Assembly (NCBI GenBank): GCA_033765305.1
Contig: JANRID010000072.1
Coordinates: 1-64,000, forward strand
Direction: 5' to 3'
Length of the DNA: 64,000 bases
Origin: RDXT01 sp033765305
GTDB lineage: Bacteria > Bacteroidota > Bacteroidia > J057
In this document: positions 24,196 through 33,356 of the stretch, in pieces
How the letters are laid out: every line of letters starts with the position of its first letter
How positions within the stretch are numbered: position 1 is the first letter of the stretch
Notes under the pieces: generated by a model
What the model saw: only the letters and a program-made list of their open reading frames with translations
Database searches by the model: none
Told to the model about the DNA's origin: nothing
Made by a program: the position numbers and the translations under genes

Positions 24196-26598
24196 TCAGA
24201 AATCCATCTCCCAGGCAATCACCGGGATCAGGCCGCTGGGGTGGTTGCGGAAGTACAGCTCCTGCTTGACGGCGTCGTAGCCCACGTTGTTGGTGTTGGG
24301 CTTGTTGAGCACATTCTGAATGTCCAGCGATACGATGGAGGTGTAGCCGCGCTTGTTGATCCGCCAGGCGATGCGGCTGTCGATGCGGAAATAGGGCCGC
24401 ACCTGCTCCGCCCACGACTGCGATTCGAGCGGAACGTAGCCGCCTCGCTCGGCTGAAAGCACCGGGTCGTGCGGCGTGTAGCGGAAGCCGCCATTGTACA
24501 GCACACGGGCGCCGATCTGCAGCACATTGCCTTTTTTCCGGAAATAAAACTCCTTCCCGGCCGTGCCCGACGATGCAAAGCCCGTCCCGAACCGGGTATT
24601 GAACGTCCGCCCGTCGGGCAGCTGGTACGTGGATTCGAAGCGGGAATAGTTGAGCAGGAAAAACAGGCCCCGGTCGAAGAATTTCTCCAGTGACAGGTCC
24701 AGGCCGTAGTTGAGGCCCCGGCCTTCGCTTGCGAAGGGAAATTCCGCCACGCCGGCCTGGCTGTTGAGCATCCACCAGACGCTGCCCGCCTCCGGGCGCA
24801 CCGGCACCTGAAAGAGGCGCATAGCGTAGGCCTCTGCCATCAGCCGCAGGCTCTTGCCGATGAGCAGGTTGTAGGCGGCGATGAAGTGATGCGCACGCAC
24901 GAAGGGCAGCTCCCGGTTGGGGTAGGAGGCCAGGATCTGGCCGCCGGGCAGGGTGTCCTGCTGCACATAGAAGTAGGAGCCCAGCGGAAGCATCTGGCTG
25001 TGAAGCCCATAGGCCACGCTGAAGCGGTGCCGCGAAGCAGGCAGGTACTGCAGCGATACCCGGGGCTCCGCGATGCCGGTGCGGTTGAGCATCAGCCCCA
25101 TCGCATGCACGCCGGCATGCAGGCTCAGCTGCTCGCTGAAGCGGTGGCTCAGCTGCGCATACACCTGTGCGGTCTGGGTCTGTCCCTGCCCGTCGATGGA
25201 AACGATGCGCTCCTCCTCGGTAATGCTGCTCGTAGAACGGCGCGGCGCCGTTTCCTTGTAAAACGAAAACCAGATCTGGTTGAGCTGCAGGCCGGTCTTG
25301 AGCCGGGTGCGGGCGCTGAATTTATGGGTAAAGGCCAGCGAAGTGGCGATGCGGGAGTCGTAATACTGCTCGGTGTTGTACCGGTACGGGTCATCGGCCA
25401 GGTCGAGGGTATCGTAGCGGCGGAAAATATCGCTGCCCATGCCGGCCAGCACCCATTTGAACGTGGACTTCTCGCCCAGCAGCCGGGTGTAGGTGATGCC
25501 GCCTGCGGCCATGTTGCTGCCCTGGTAGCGGTCTTCCCAGTGATCGCTGCGTCCGGGCGTGCGCGCCAGCGGGTCTTCCACCGGCCGGTAATGCTCCAGG
25601 CTCAGGCCGCCCATGCCGAAGCAGGTCCAGTAGCCTTTGCCGTCCCGGCTGTCGAGCGCCAGGTTGAAGGAAAGGTCCTGAAAATCATTGTCCACCCGTT
25701 CCCCTACGAGATGAAAGCCCAGGTCGTTGAGGATGCTGAGGGTGGAGTAGCGGTAATTGACCAGATACGAGGCCTGGCCGCGGCGGATGGGGCCTTCCGC
25801 CGAAAAATCCAGGCCCAGCAGGCCTGCGCGGAAGCGGTATTCGCGCCGGTCCATGTTGCCTTTGCGGAAATGCACGTCCATCGCGCCGGAAATGGCGTTG
25901 CCGTACTCGGCGGGCATGGCCCCGGCGCTGAAGTCGGTGGTGGACAGCAGCTGGGTGCTGAAGACGGTGATGCCGCCTCCGGAGGTGCCGGGCCGCGCAA
26001 AGTGATTGGGATTGGGGATGTCGATGCCTTCGAGCCGCCAAAGCATGCCGAACGACGAGCTGCCGCGGATGATGATGTCGTTTTCGGAGTCGTCGCCGCC
26101 CTGCTGCACGCCGGGGAAGGACAGCGCCAGCCGCCCCGGATCGTTGGCGCTGGCCGCGAAACGCTGGGTTTCCTCCGCGCTGAAGGATCTGGCGCTCAGC
26201 ACCGACGCATCATTGGCCGGCCGGCTGGGATATTCGCGGGCGGTGATCAGCACTTCTGCCGCCTGGATATCGCCGGCGGTTTCGGTCAGCAGAATCTCCA
26301 CGGTGGCTTCCTTGGCCGAGGTGACGACCAGATCGGTGACAAAGGAGCTGTATCCGGCATAGGTGCAGCGCAGCGTCTGCCGTCCTACGGGCACCCGCTC
26401 CAGCCGGAACGTCCCGGCTGCATCGCTGATCGCGCCGATGGGCGGATCGGTATGGAGCAGCACCACGCTGGCGCCTGCCAGCGGCTGCCGGGTGTCGGCA
26501 TCGGACACGCGGCCTTTGATGGTCTGGGTGCGCTGGGCAGGCAGGATCGCCGGCATCAGCAGCGCGGCCAGTACGGCGGAGAGCAGGCAGGGTCGCAT
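24196..26598 (-). CDS. TonB-dependent outer-membrane receptor
   Basis: An 800-residue receptor. A signal peptide (ending ILPAQ) is followed by a carboxypeptidase-regulatory-like Ig domain (about 25-105, with IKGRVSDADTRQPLAGASVVL), a plug domain (about 125-235, with PGVQQGGDDSENDIIIRGSS) and a 22-strand-type barrel to the C-terminal Phe. It should bring a bulky ligand across the outer membrane with TonB energy; the ligand cannot be told, since there is no SusD partner and no iron-uptake genes adjoin. The ATG at 26596-26598 gives a normal signal peptide; the open frame upstream is not protein-like. Confidence 0.9.
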   Translation of the reverse strand: MRPCLLSAVLAALLMPAILPAQRTQTIKGRVSDADTRQPLAGASVVLLHTDPPIGAISDAAGTFRLERVPVGRQTLRCTYAGYSSFVTDLVVTSAKEATVEILLTETAGDIQAAEVLITAREYPSRPANDASVLSARSFSAEETQRFAASANDPGRLALSFPGVQQGGDDSENDIIIRGSSSFGMLWRLEGIDIPNPNHFARPGTSGGGITVFSTQLLSTTDFSAGAMPAEYGNAISGAMDVHFRKGNMDRREYRFRAGLLGLDFSAEGPIRRGQASYLVNYRYSTLSILNDLGFHLVGERVDNDFQDLSFNLALDSRDGKGYWTCFGMGGLSLEHYRPVEDPLARTPGRSDHWEDRYQGSNMAAGGITYTRLLGEKSTFKWVLAGMGSDIFRRYDTLDLADDPYRYNTEQYYDSRIATSLAFTHKFSARTRLKTGLQLNQIWFSFYKETAPRRSTSSITEEERIVSIDGQGQTQTAQVYAQLSHRFSEQLSLHAGVHAMGLMLNRTGIAEPRVSLQYLPASRHRFSVAYGLHSQMLPLGSYFYVQQDTLPGGQILASYPNRELPFVRAHHFIAAYNLLIGKSLRLMAEAYAMRLFQVPVRPEAGSVWWMLNSQAGVAEFPFASEGRGLNYGLDLSLEKFFDRGLFFLLNYSRFESTYQLPDGRTFNTRFGTGFASSGTAGKEFYFRKKGNVLQIGARVLYNGGFRYTPHDPVLSAERGGYVPLESQSWAEQVRPYFRIDSRIAWRINKRGYTSIVSLDIQNVLNKPNTNNVGYDAVKQELYFRNHPSGLIPVIAWEMDF

Positions 26599-26789
26599 AG
26601 GGGGCAGAAGCTGGGGAGTGGCAGACCGAAGATAAGAAAAATCGGTTTTCAGCCGCATATCCTGACCGGATACGCAGGGTTTTGCGCAAAAAGTCCATCC
26701 AGGGCGCAGACAATCCGGGGAATTGTGCATATTGTTGAACCGAAGCATGGGAGTTCCAGCATTCGGATGATCCTCCAGTTTCAGCAGGC

Positions 26790-27194
26790 ATGCAGACAGT
26801 TTTTATTATCGATGACGACCCGATCTTTCAGTTTCTGGCCGCGCAGGGATTGAATAAATTCGGCATTGCGTGCGAGGTGCGCCCGTTTGAGAACGGTGCC
26901 GATGCCATCCGCGCCCTGTCCCAGGCCGATGCGGAAGGCAGCCCCTGGCCGATGCTGATGCTGCTCGATCTCAATATGCCCGTCATGAACGGATGGGAGT
27001 TTCTGGAAGCATGCGCCGGGCTGCTCGGCAGCCGCCCCATTGCTACGCAGATTTACGTCGTCACCTCGTCCATCAGCTCCGAAGACCGGGAGCGCGCATT
27101 CCAGTATCCGATGGTGGCCCGCTTTATCTCGAAGCCGATTCCCATCGCGGAATGGAACGCCCTGCAAGGGCTTTTTTCCGTATCCCAGCCCTGA
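26790..27194 (+). CDS. Single-domain response regulator (receiver only)
   Basis: A 134-residue stand-alone receiver domain. The acidic pocket (IIDDDPIF, Asp8-Asp10), phosphoacceptor Asp60 (MLLDLNMPVMNGWEF), Thr92 (VVTSS) and Lys115 (FISKPIP) are all intact. Without an output domain it probably acts by binding another protein in a phosphorelay. No histidine kinase gene is adjacent; it lies between the divergent TonB receptor and the caspase-like gene. The 189-bp gap to the latter argues against tight cotranscription. Confidence 0.93.
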   Translation: MQTVFIIDDDPIFQFLAAQGLNKFGIACEVRPFENGADAIRALSQADAEGSPWPMLMLLDLNMPVMNGWEFLEACAGLLGSRPIATQIYVVTSSISSEDRERAFQYPMVARFISKPIPIAEWNALQGLFSVSQP

Positions 27195-27383
27195 GCGCCG
27201 GGCGTACCCGACCGCGCCTGATCAGGCAGGCGGCACGCTTGCTCATGCGATGTACACGCTGGCAGATTCCGCCCGGCCAGGGCGGGAAGTTTCCCGTAGA
27301 CTTGAGCATCATCCGGCTGGCAGGCACATGCAACCTTCCGGGCCGGAGCAGGTCTTTCAGGTCAAACGATATTTCCCCCGCCT

Positions 27384-29825
27384 ATGAGGTATATCCGTTA
27401 CACAGCCCTGTGCGGATGGCTGATGCTGGCTTGCAGCACCGCCGTGCATGCGCAGAACAAATTCGATGAGCTCGGCCGCAAAGTCGAGAGTTCCGTCCGC
27501 CGCGTCGTGGAGAACATCGAGCGCTATGGCTACGAGGTCAGCGCCGGCTACCTCAACAACCGCGCCGCCTATGCCTTCGGCGAAGGCCAGTTCGAGGAGG
27601 CGCGCGATGCCTACAGCGAGGTGCTCCGGTACTACGCGCCTTCCGACCACGACCGCCTGGCACGCACCTACTACAAGCGCGGACTCTGCTACTACATTCT
27701 CCAGCAGTATGCGGAAGCCGCAGACGATTTCACCCGCGCAGGCGAATACCGCCCCGATGTGCCGGATCCGTATTATTTCCGGGGGAAAATCCGCCACCTG
27801 GTCTGGAACCAGACCAGCCTCGCTGCGCAGGACTTCGAGGAAACGCTCCGCCGCACGGAGGGCATCTCGGCCCAGACGGCATTTGCGCGGTATTTTCTGG
27901 GCGATATTGCCGGGGCCGCTGCCGAAGTGGAGCGCCTGCAGGCAGAAGCCCGGAACGGCGGAGATCCGCTGGATGCTGCGCTGCTCGAGTACAACCTTGC
28001 CGGCCTGCAGGCGCTGATCGGCAATGCAGACCGGGCGACAGCCCATCTGAAAACAGCGCTGGCCGGCGGCTTCGACCAGTACCGCTGGCTGGAGCGGGAC
28101 ATCAACTTCCGCCCCATTGCCCGGAATGCTGCGTTCATCGCGCTGCTGGACAGCTACCATCTCGAATACCAGGCCGGGGCCGGGCCTGCGCTCCGCATGC
28201 CGGAGCGGCTGCCGCAGGCCGGTGCGGCACGCGGCATGGCGCCTGCGCTGCTGAGCATCCGCGAGATCCGCTTCGAAGATGCCGACGGCAACCGTGCCCT
28301 GGACGCCGGCGAAAGCGCAGTGCTCTCCTGCATCATCGCCAACGAAGGCCAGGGCACGGCGGGGCCGGTCCAGGTGCGCCTTGCGCCGGTGCAGGGCGGC
28401 CGGGTGCTGGCTGTGATGCCGGAGGCGCAGGTCGCCTCGATTGCGCCGGGCACCTCGGCGCCGGTGCGCCTCGAACTGACCGCCCTCGAAACCCTCGAAG
28501 ACGGCGAGCTGGACTTCCGGCTGGAAGTCCGCGAGCAGAATGGCTATGATACCCAGGATCAGCTGATTACGCTGACCGCCCGTGCCCAGCAGCCGCCGCG
28601 CCTCGAAATTCCGGACCATCACATTGCGCACGAGCTGGGCGGCAATTTCACCCCCGGCCTGCCCGTAACGCTGCGCATCGCGGTGCAGAATACCGGCGGC
28701 GGCCCCGCTAGGGCGGTGCAGGTGTGGGTGCGTACCCCCGGCATGGTGTTTCTGACAGGCGACAGCGTGCAGATGCTCGGAGACCTCGCCGCAGGCGAGC
28801 ACCGGGTGGTGGACATCGAGTTCTTTGCCAGCCGGCGCTTCACCGGCTCCGAGGTAGCGCTCAAGGTGGAGGTGCGGGAGCAGAGCGGCCGGTTCGGCAC
28901 GCGGCAGACCTTCCGTGCCACGATCAACCAGCCGCTGGAGGCCCTGCCCCGGGTGGTGATCCGCCCGACGGGCGCCCCGGCCCAGGAGGTTACGTACGAT
29001 CAGATCAGCCTGACTTCGGATGTGGACCGCAACCTGCCCCGCGCAGCTGCCCTGCGGCCCGATGCCATCGCCGTCGTGATCGGCAACCGCGACTACCGCA
29101 ATCCCGATGTGCCCCCGGTGGATTTTGCCCTGCAGGACGCCGCCAGCATGAAAAAATACCTCATCGAGGCGCTGGGGTATCTGCCGGAGAATATTTTCTT
29201 CCTGCCCAATGCCTCGCTGGCAGATTTCAACCGGATGTTCGGCGCAAAGGGCGATGCCCAGGCCCGGCTCTTTAACCTGGTGAAGCCCGGCGTGACAGAA
29301 GTCTTTATCTACTACAGCGGCCACGGCGCGCCGGATGTGCAGACGGGCGAGCCCTACTTTGTTCCCTCCGACTGCGATCCCTCGCTGGTGCGCTTCAACG
29401 GCTATGCAGTGAAGACTTTCTACGAAAACCTCTCGCAGCTGCCCGCCAAGTCGGTCACGGTAGCCGTGGACGCCTGCTTCAGCGGCATGACCGACCGGGG
29501 CGCGCTGATCCAGCAGGCCTCGCCGGTGCGGATCCGCACAGATCACCTGATCTTCAAGGATCCCAAAGCGGTGGTGCTGACCTCGGCGGGCAGTGCCGAG
29601 ATTGCCTCCTGGTATGCCGCGCAGTCGCACGGCCTGTTTACCTACTACCTCCTCAAAGGCCTCCAGGGCGCCGCCGACACCGACCAGAACCGCGAGATCT
29701 CCGTGCAGGAGCTCCGCAGCTACCTGGGCGCCGAGGTGCCGCTGATGGCCCGCCGCCTCCACAACCGCGTGCAGTCGCCGGAGGTGTATGGCGCTGCCGG
29801 GGCGGTCGTAGCGGAGTATGAATGA
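27384..29825 (+). CDS. Exported caspase-like (C14) peptidase with TPR region
   Basis: An 813-residue protein. A signal peptide (1-23, ending VHAQ) is followed by TPR-like helices (about 55-275; NNRAAYAFGEGQFEEARDAY and YYKRGLCYYILQQYAEAADDF), one or two Ig-like CARDB-type domains (about 285-535), and a C-terminal caspase-fold domain (about 565-810). The catalytic dyad is intact: His647 in YYSGHGAPD and Cys698 in VDACFSGM. It begins with the usual AVVIGNRDYRN strand. The protein should act in the periplasm or at the surface; substrate and trigger are unknown. Two further exported-protein genes follow on the same strand, forming a probable functional cluster. Confidence 0.88.
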   Translation: MRYIRYTALCGWLMLACSTAVHAQNKFDELGRKVESSVRRVVENIERYGYEVSAGYLNNRAAYAFGEGQFEEARDAYSEVLRYYAPSDHDRLARTYYKRGLCYYILQQYAEAADDFTRAGEYRPDVPDPYYFRGKIRHLVWNQTSLAAQDFEETLRRTEGISAQTAFARYFLGDIAGAAAEVERLQAEARNGGDPLDAALLEYNLAGLQALIGNADRATAHLKTALAGGFDQYRWLERDINFRPIARNAAFIALLDSYHLEYQAGAGPALRMPERLPQAGAARGMAPALLSIREIRFEDADGNRALDAGESAVLSCIIANEGQGTAGPVQVRLAPVQGGRVLAVMPEAQVASIAPGTSAPVRLELTALETLEDGELDFRLEVREQNGYDTQDQLITLTARAQQPPRLEIPDHHIAHELGGNFTPGLPVTLRIAVQNTGGGPARAVQVWVRTPGMVFLTGDSVQMLGDLAAGEHRVVDIEFFASRRFTGSEVALKVEVREQSGRFGTRQTFRATINQPLEALPRVVIRPTGAPAQEVTYDQISLTSDVDRNLPRAAALRPDAIAVVIGNRDYRNPDVPPVDFALQDAASMKKYLIEALGYLPENIFFLPNASLADFNRMFGAKGDAQARLFNLVKPGVTEVFIYYSGHGAPDVQTGEPYFVPSDCDPSLVRFNGYAVKTFYENLSQLPAKSVTVAVDACFSGMTDRGALIQQASPVRIRTDHLIFKDPKAVVLTSAGSAEIASWYAAQSHGLFTYYLLKGLQGAADTDQNREISVQELRSYLGAEVPLMARRLHNRVQSPEVYGAAGAVVAEYE

Positions 29826-29837
29826 AGCTTGTCAAGG

Positions 29838-29968
29838 TATTGAGTAGTGCGTAGTGAGTAGTGAGAGCAGAGCCCCGGCATAGGTACATACGCCCAGGAC
29901 AAAGCCATCAGCATTCATTGCGCACCGCCAGCAGTACCCAATACACAATACTCACTACCCAATACCCT
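29838..29968. repeat. Inverted TATTGAGTAGTG / CACTACCCAATA repeats
   Basis: The gap between the caspase-like gene and the next gene has GGTATTGAGTAGTGCGTAGT at about 29836-29855 and CTCACTACCCAATACC at about 29951-29966 in opposite orientation. They could pair to enclose about 100 bases. A related sequence in inverse orientation lies near 1760-1785. Confidence 0.6.
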
Positions 29969-30000
29969 GTATGTTTTCCACCATTTCAACACTTCAACAC

Positions 30001-30726
30001 ATGAACCTCCGAGCTCTCCACCGCGTTTCGCTGGCCATCGTACTGGCCGCAGCTACCGTGATTCCTGCCCAGGCTCAGCGCAGGGAAAAGGAAGAAAATC
30101 CGAAGAAACAGCGCAAAGAATGGGCGCGCGAAGAAGAACAGCTCATCGACGACATCCAGTCGCGCGCTGTAAAGGAAGCCCGCCAGGAAGCCCGCCGGCT
30201 TGAAAAAGAAGGCTTTATGGTATTCCCCGGCTCGCTCCCGCTCGAAAAGCAGCTGCAGAACACCTGGATGCGCCAGTATCAGGAAAATCCCGACGGCTCG
30301 CCCAAGTATCTCTACTCCGATGGAAACGGGGTAGGCAAGACCCAGACCGCAGCCGAAATGCAGGCGATGGAAGCCGCCAAGCTGCAGCTGGCAGGCCAGA
30401 TCTCCAACGACGTGCTCCAGATCATCGAAGCCAAAATCGCCAACGACCAGATCGACCGCGAGAGCGGCAATTCGCTGAGCAAGTTCGTGGCCGGCAGCAA
30501 GAACTACATCGCCCAGAACCTTTCCTACATCAAGCCCTTCTTTAAGGTGTACCGCAATGTGGGCAAATCCGACATGGAAGTGGTGGTGAAGGTCTTCTAC
30601 AGCGCCGAAGAAGCCATGGAAGCCGTGGAGAAAGCCCTTCAGCAGAAGGCCCGCGCCGAGCTGGAAACCGAGGCCGACCGCCTCGTGGATGAAATCAACC
30701 GCCTGTTCAACAAGTCGAGCCGCTGA
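30001..30726 (+). CDS. Exported helical protein of unknown family
   Basis: A 241-residue protein with a signal peptide (residues 1-26, ending PAQAQ). The mature N-terminal part is highly charged and helical (REKEENPKKQRKEWAREEEQ, then RQEARRLEKEG). The middle (GNGVGKTQTAAEMQAMEAAKLQLAGQIS) and the later YIKPFFKVYRNVGKSDMEVVVKVFYS resemble the pattern of LPP20-like exported proteins, but no lipobox cysteine is present. The ATG at 30001 fits the signal peptide; one at 29971 adds unlikely residues. It sits between the caspase-like and DUF4384 genes, suggesting a shared role. Confidence 0.7.
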   Translation: MNLRALHRVSLAIVLAAATVIPAQAQRREKEENPKKQRKEWAREEEQLIDDIQSRAVKEARQEARRLEKEGFMVFPGSLPLEKQLQNTWMRQYQENPDGSPKYLYSDGNGVGKTQTAAEMQAMEAAKLQLAGQISNDVLQIIEAKIANDQIDRESGNSLSKFVAGSKNYIAQNLSYIKPFFKVYRNVGKSDMEVVVKVFYSAEEAMEAVEKALQQKARAELETEADRLVDEINRLFNKSSR

Positions 30727-30736
30727 TCTGCCGATG

Positions 30737-30760
30737 CCGGGGCGGCCTGCGCCGCCCCGG
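30737..30760 (+). terminator. Intercistronic GC-rich hairpin
   Basis: CCGGGGCGGC (30737-30746) and GCCGCCCCGG (30751-30760) form a 10-bp perfect stem with a CTGC loop between the two exported-protein genes. The following ATACCTTTCT is only weakly T-rich, so it may attenuate or stabilise rather than fully terminate. Confidence 0.55.
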
Positions 30761-30783
30761 ATACCTTTCTACCGTATCAAGCC

Positions 30784-31695
30784 ATGAAACAGCTCAACCC
30801 GTCTGCCTGCTGCCGGCCCCTCCTGCTTGCTGCGCTGCTGCTGCCGCTGCTGCTGCCGGCCCAGCGCCTGCGCACCGCCCGCGGCGAGTACCAGCTCAAT
30901 CTCAGCCGCTCCGCCCTGAGCGAAGCCGATGCCTGCCGGCAATGCAAGGAAATCGCCATGGTGCAGGCCCTCGAAGCAGAATTTGGCCGCGTGATGGTGC
31001 AAGGCAATTCCACCTGGGTGCAGAACACCCAGACCGGCGAACAGGTGCAGACTGAGCAGATCTTCAGCATGATCGCCGAAACCTTCGTCAATGGCGACTG
31101 GGTCCGCACGCAGGAGGAGTCCTGCGAGCGCTTCGTCGAAAACGGCGAATTCTGGCTCCGATGCGCCGTCAAAGGCCAGGTGCAGGAACTTGCCCGCCCG
31201 CGCATGGACCTTACGGTCAAGCCTTTGCGCTGCGAGGACCCCGGCTGTGAAACAACGGTGTTCAAAGACGGCGATCCGCTCTACCTGAACTTCAAAAGCC
31301 CGTCCGACGGCTATGTGAGCGTGTACCTTGCCGGGCCCGAAACGGTGCAGCGCCTGCTGCCCTACCGGGATATGCCGGAAGGCCAGGCTCAGGGCGTGCG
31401 CATCAAAGGCGACCGGGCCTATACCTTTTTCTCCCGCAGCCTCGACCGCCTCGATCTCTATGCCTATGTGGACGAATACGAGATGTTTGCGGAAAACGAA
31501 CAGGACCAGAACCGCCTGATCGTCATCTTCACCGAAGCGCCGCTCGACAAGCCGGTGCTGCTGCCCGGCGCAGCCGGGAGCACGCCCATGCCGATGGAGC
31601 TCACATCGGTGCAGTTTCAGAAGTGGCTGGCGGCCCAGCGCCGCCACCAGCCGGAGATGCAGGTGGCCCGCGTCGATCTGCTGATCCAGCGCTGA
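30784..31695 (+). CDS. Exported DUF4384-domain protein
   Basis: A 303-residue protein with a signal peptide (1-26, ending LLPAQR). The first half (about 30-150) resembles the domain found in the previous exported proteins of such clusters (LSEADACRQCKEIAMVQALEAEFGRV). The second half is DUF4384-like: TTVFKDGDPLYLNFKSPSDGYVSVYLAG, then QRLLPYRD and LIVIFTEAPLD near the end. DUF4384 domains often accompany caspase-like or kinase domains and are thought of as accessory binding modules; no enzyme motif is visible. Position 58 bp after the preceding gene supports one functional cluster with the caspase-like protein. Confidence 0.8.
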   Translation: MKQLNPSACCRPLLLAALLLPLLLPAQRLRTARGEYQLNLSRSALSEADACRQCKEIAMVQALEAEFGRVMVQGNSTWVQNTQTGEQVQTEQIFSMIAETFVNGDWVRTQEESCERFVENGEFWLRCAVKGQVQELARPRMDLTVKPLRCEDPGCETTVFKDGDPLYLNFKSPSDGYVSVYLAGPETVQRLLPYRDMPEGQAQGVRIKGDRAYTFFSRSLDRLDLYAYVDEYEMFAENEQDQNRLIVIFTEAPLDKPVLLPGAAGSTPMPMELTSVQFQKWLAAQRRHQPEMQVARVDLLIQR

Positions 31696-31737
31696 GCCCG
31701 CTTGCGGCATTGCCGGAAATGCCGTTCTTTCGCGGCC

Positions 31738-32292
31738 ATGCGAAACTACTTCGAGTCGCTCGAAGCGGAGATCCGCTCCGCACTTGTGGGCCGCACCCTC
31801 AGCCGGGTGGTGTATGCGGCTCAGCATCAGGCTGGCCGCCGCTGGCAGCGACAGGGCTTCCACCTGGTGGAGGCCGGGGTCGGGCTGATTCCGGATCATG
31901 GGCCCCCGGTGTATATTGCCCGCGACGACCAGAACTGCTTTGAAGCCGGTGTGGGCGAACTGACAGAGGCTGCCCGCGCAATCCGCCAGGATCTGCTGCT
32001 GTTCGACGCAGGCGATACGCCGGAATGGGCGCCCTGGCGCCGGAGCCCGGTCGCATCGGTCCAGATAAGCTGGGAAGGCATGTTTCTCGACGAGGCCAGC
32101 CAGGTGCTGGTACTCTTTAAGGACCTGGAGCTCCGCTCCGAAGACGGCCAAAGTCTCTGCATCAGCATCGGCGAGGAACTCTGGCCCGACGAAGAGCCGG
32201 AAGGCCGCCTGTATTTCGACCCGGCAGGCGAGATTTACCTGACTTTCGATCCGGAACTGCAGGCGCGGATGCGCCGGGGTTCGTTCGCCTGA
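31738..32292 (+). CDS. Hypothetical cytoplasmic protein
   Basis: A 184-residue acidic protein without signal peptide or membrane segment, not recognised as any family. It has alternating beta-like segments (VASVQISWEGMFLDEASQVLVLF and YFDPAGEIYLTFDPEL) and no catalytic-looking motif. It starts 42 bp after the DUF4384 gene and stops 3 bp before the end of the convergent kinase gene, so it is the last member of the caspase cluster by position. The ATG at 31738 (MRNYFESLEAE) is preferred over one at 31702. Confidence 0.6.
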   Translation: MRNYFESLEAEIRSALVGRTLSRVVYAAQHQAGRRWQRQGFHLVEAGVGLIPDHGPPVYIARDDQNCFEAGVGELTEAARAIRQDLLLFDAGDTPEWAPWRRSPVASVQISWEGMFLDEASQVLVLFKDLELRSEDGQSLCISIGEELWPDEEPEGRLYFDPAGEIYLTFDPELQARMRRGSFA

Positions 32293-32295
32293 GCG

Positions 32296-33351
32296 TTACG
32301 CCCAGTATTGCTGCATGCGCGGCTCCTCATTCAGCCACAGCTGCAGCAGGTGCAGCTGATTCTGCGCGCGGTCGAGGTTTTGCCCCGGATAATGGGTCTT
32401 GTAGTACACATCTCCCCGCAGAAAATCCGTCAGAAAACGTACGCCCATGATCAGCATCATCAGCCGGGCGCCTTCGTGCAGGCGGCTGCGCTCGGCAGGC
32501 GTGAGCATGCCTGCGCTGCCTTCCAGGAATCCGGAGGCCACGGCCTCCGCCATCTCCTCCCGGATGCGGATGCGGCTGAGGTCCCGCTCGTCTTCGGCGG
32601 CGGGGCTTACGCAGGTGCGGATCAGGTCGCCGAAATCGTACAAGGCGCTGCCGGGCATCACCGTATCCAGATCCAGCACGCAGCGGGCCTGGCCGCTGCG
32701 GGCATCCAGCATGACATTGTTGATCTTCGTATCGTTGTGGGTGATGCGGAGGGGCAGCCTGCCTGCGGCCAGGTCGCCGGGAATGGCGGCGCAGAGGCTG
32801 CGCATCTGCTCGGCGAGGCGGACCGCCCCGGCAGCCTGCCGGATGCGATCCGGGCCGGCAGCTTCCAGAGCAGCATCGAACTGCCGGTAGCGCAGGCCGA
32901 TATCGTGAAAGCCCGGCAGCGGCAGGTAGCAGCCTGCGGCCGGGTAATCGGCCATCAGGTCCAGGAAGCGCCCGAAGGCCCGTGATGCTTCGCGCACCGG
33001 CGCCGGCCCGGAAGCCGGATGCGGCGGCGCGGCATCCGCCACGAAGTTGAACAGCCGCCAGCATCCGCCGGCATCCTCCACGCAGGGCGCGCCGTCGAGG
33101 GCCGGGATCAGCTGCAGGGCTGTCTCGCCTTTCCGGTGCAGGTGCGCCAGCACCGCCGCCACATGCGCGCACAAGGTCACGGGGTCGGGGAAGACCTGCG
33201 CATTGACCCGCTGAAGCACATAGCGGGGCGCCCCTTCCGGGCTGCGGACCAGCAGGGTGTCGTGAATATGCCCTTCGCCGAGCGGGCCCGCCGGACCCGC
33301 CGGGCCGTCCATCGCGAACCGGCTCAGCAGTGCTGCCAGGCGGTCTGCCAT
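32296..33351 (-). CDS. APH-fold sugar kinase (N-acetylhexosamine 1-kinase-like)
   Basis: A 351-residue phosphotransferase of the aminoglycoside-phosphotransferase fold. The Brenner motif is ITHNDTKINNVMLD (His205-Asp207, Asn212), and the Mg-binding segment is VLDLDTVMPGSALYDFGD (Asp227, Asp229). These forms match NahK-type kinases that phosphorylate the anomeric carbon of HexNAc sugars. The nucleotidyltransferase 5 bp upstream on the same strand would use the sugar 1-phosphate, a two-step route to a nucleotide sugar. The actual sugar is not proven. The ATG at 33349-33351 is used because the longer frame overlaps the upstream gene. Confidence 0.78.
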   Translation of the reverse strand: MADRLAALLSRFAMDGPAGPAGPLGEGHIHDTLLVRSPEGAPRYVLQRVNAQVFPDPVTLCAHVAAVLAHLHRKGETALQLIPALDGAPCVEDAGGCWRLFNFVADAAPPHPASGPAPVREASRAFGRFLDLMADYPAAGCYLPLPGFHDIGLRYRQFDAALEAAGPDRIRQAAGAVRLAEQMRSLCAAIPGDLAAGRLPLRITHNDTKINNVMLDARSGQARCVLDLDTVMPGSALYDFGDLIRTCVSPAAEDERDLSRIRIREEMAEAVASGFLEGSAGMLTPAERSRLHEGARLMMLIMGVRFLTDFLRGDVYYKTHYPGQNLDRAQNQLHLLQLWLNEEPRMQQYWA

Positions 33352-33356
33352 GCCGC

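Noticed and set aside
24020..24280. 86-codon ORF after tmRNA
   Set aside because: Its second half lies antisense in the TonB receptor gene and the first half shows no conserved pattern.
30001..30726. LPP20 lipoprotein
   Set aside because: The core resembles such proteins, but the signal peptide ends in PAQAQ without a lipobox cysteine, so it is listed only as an exported protein.
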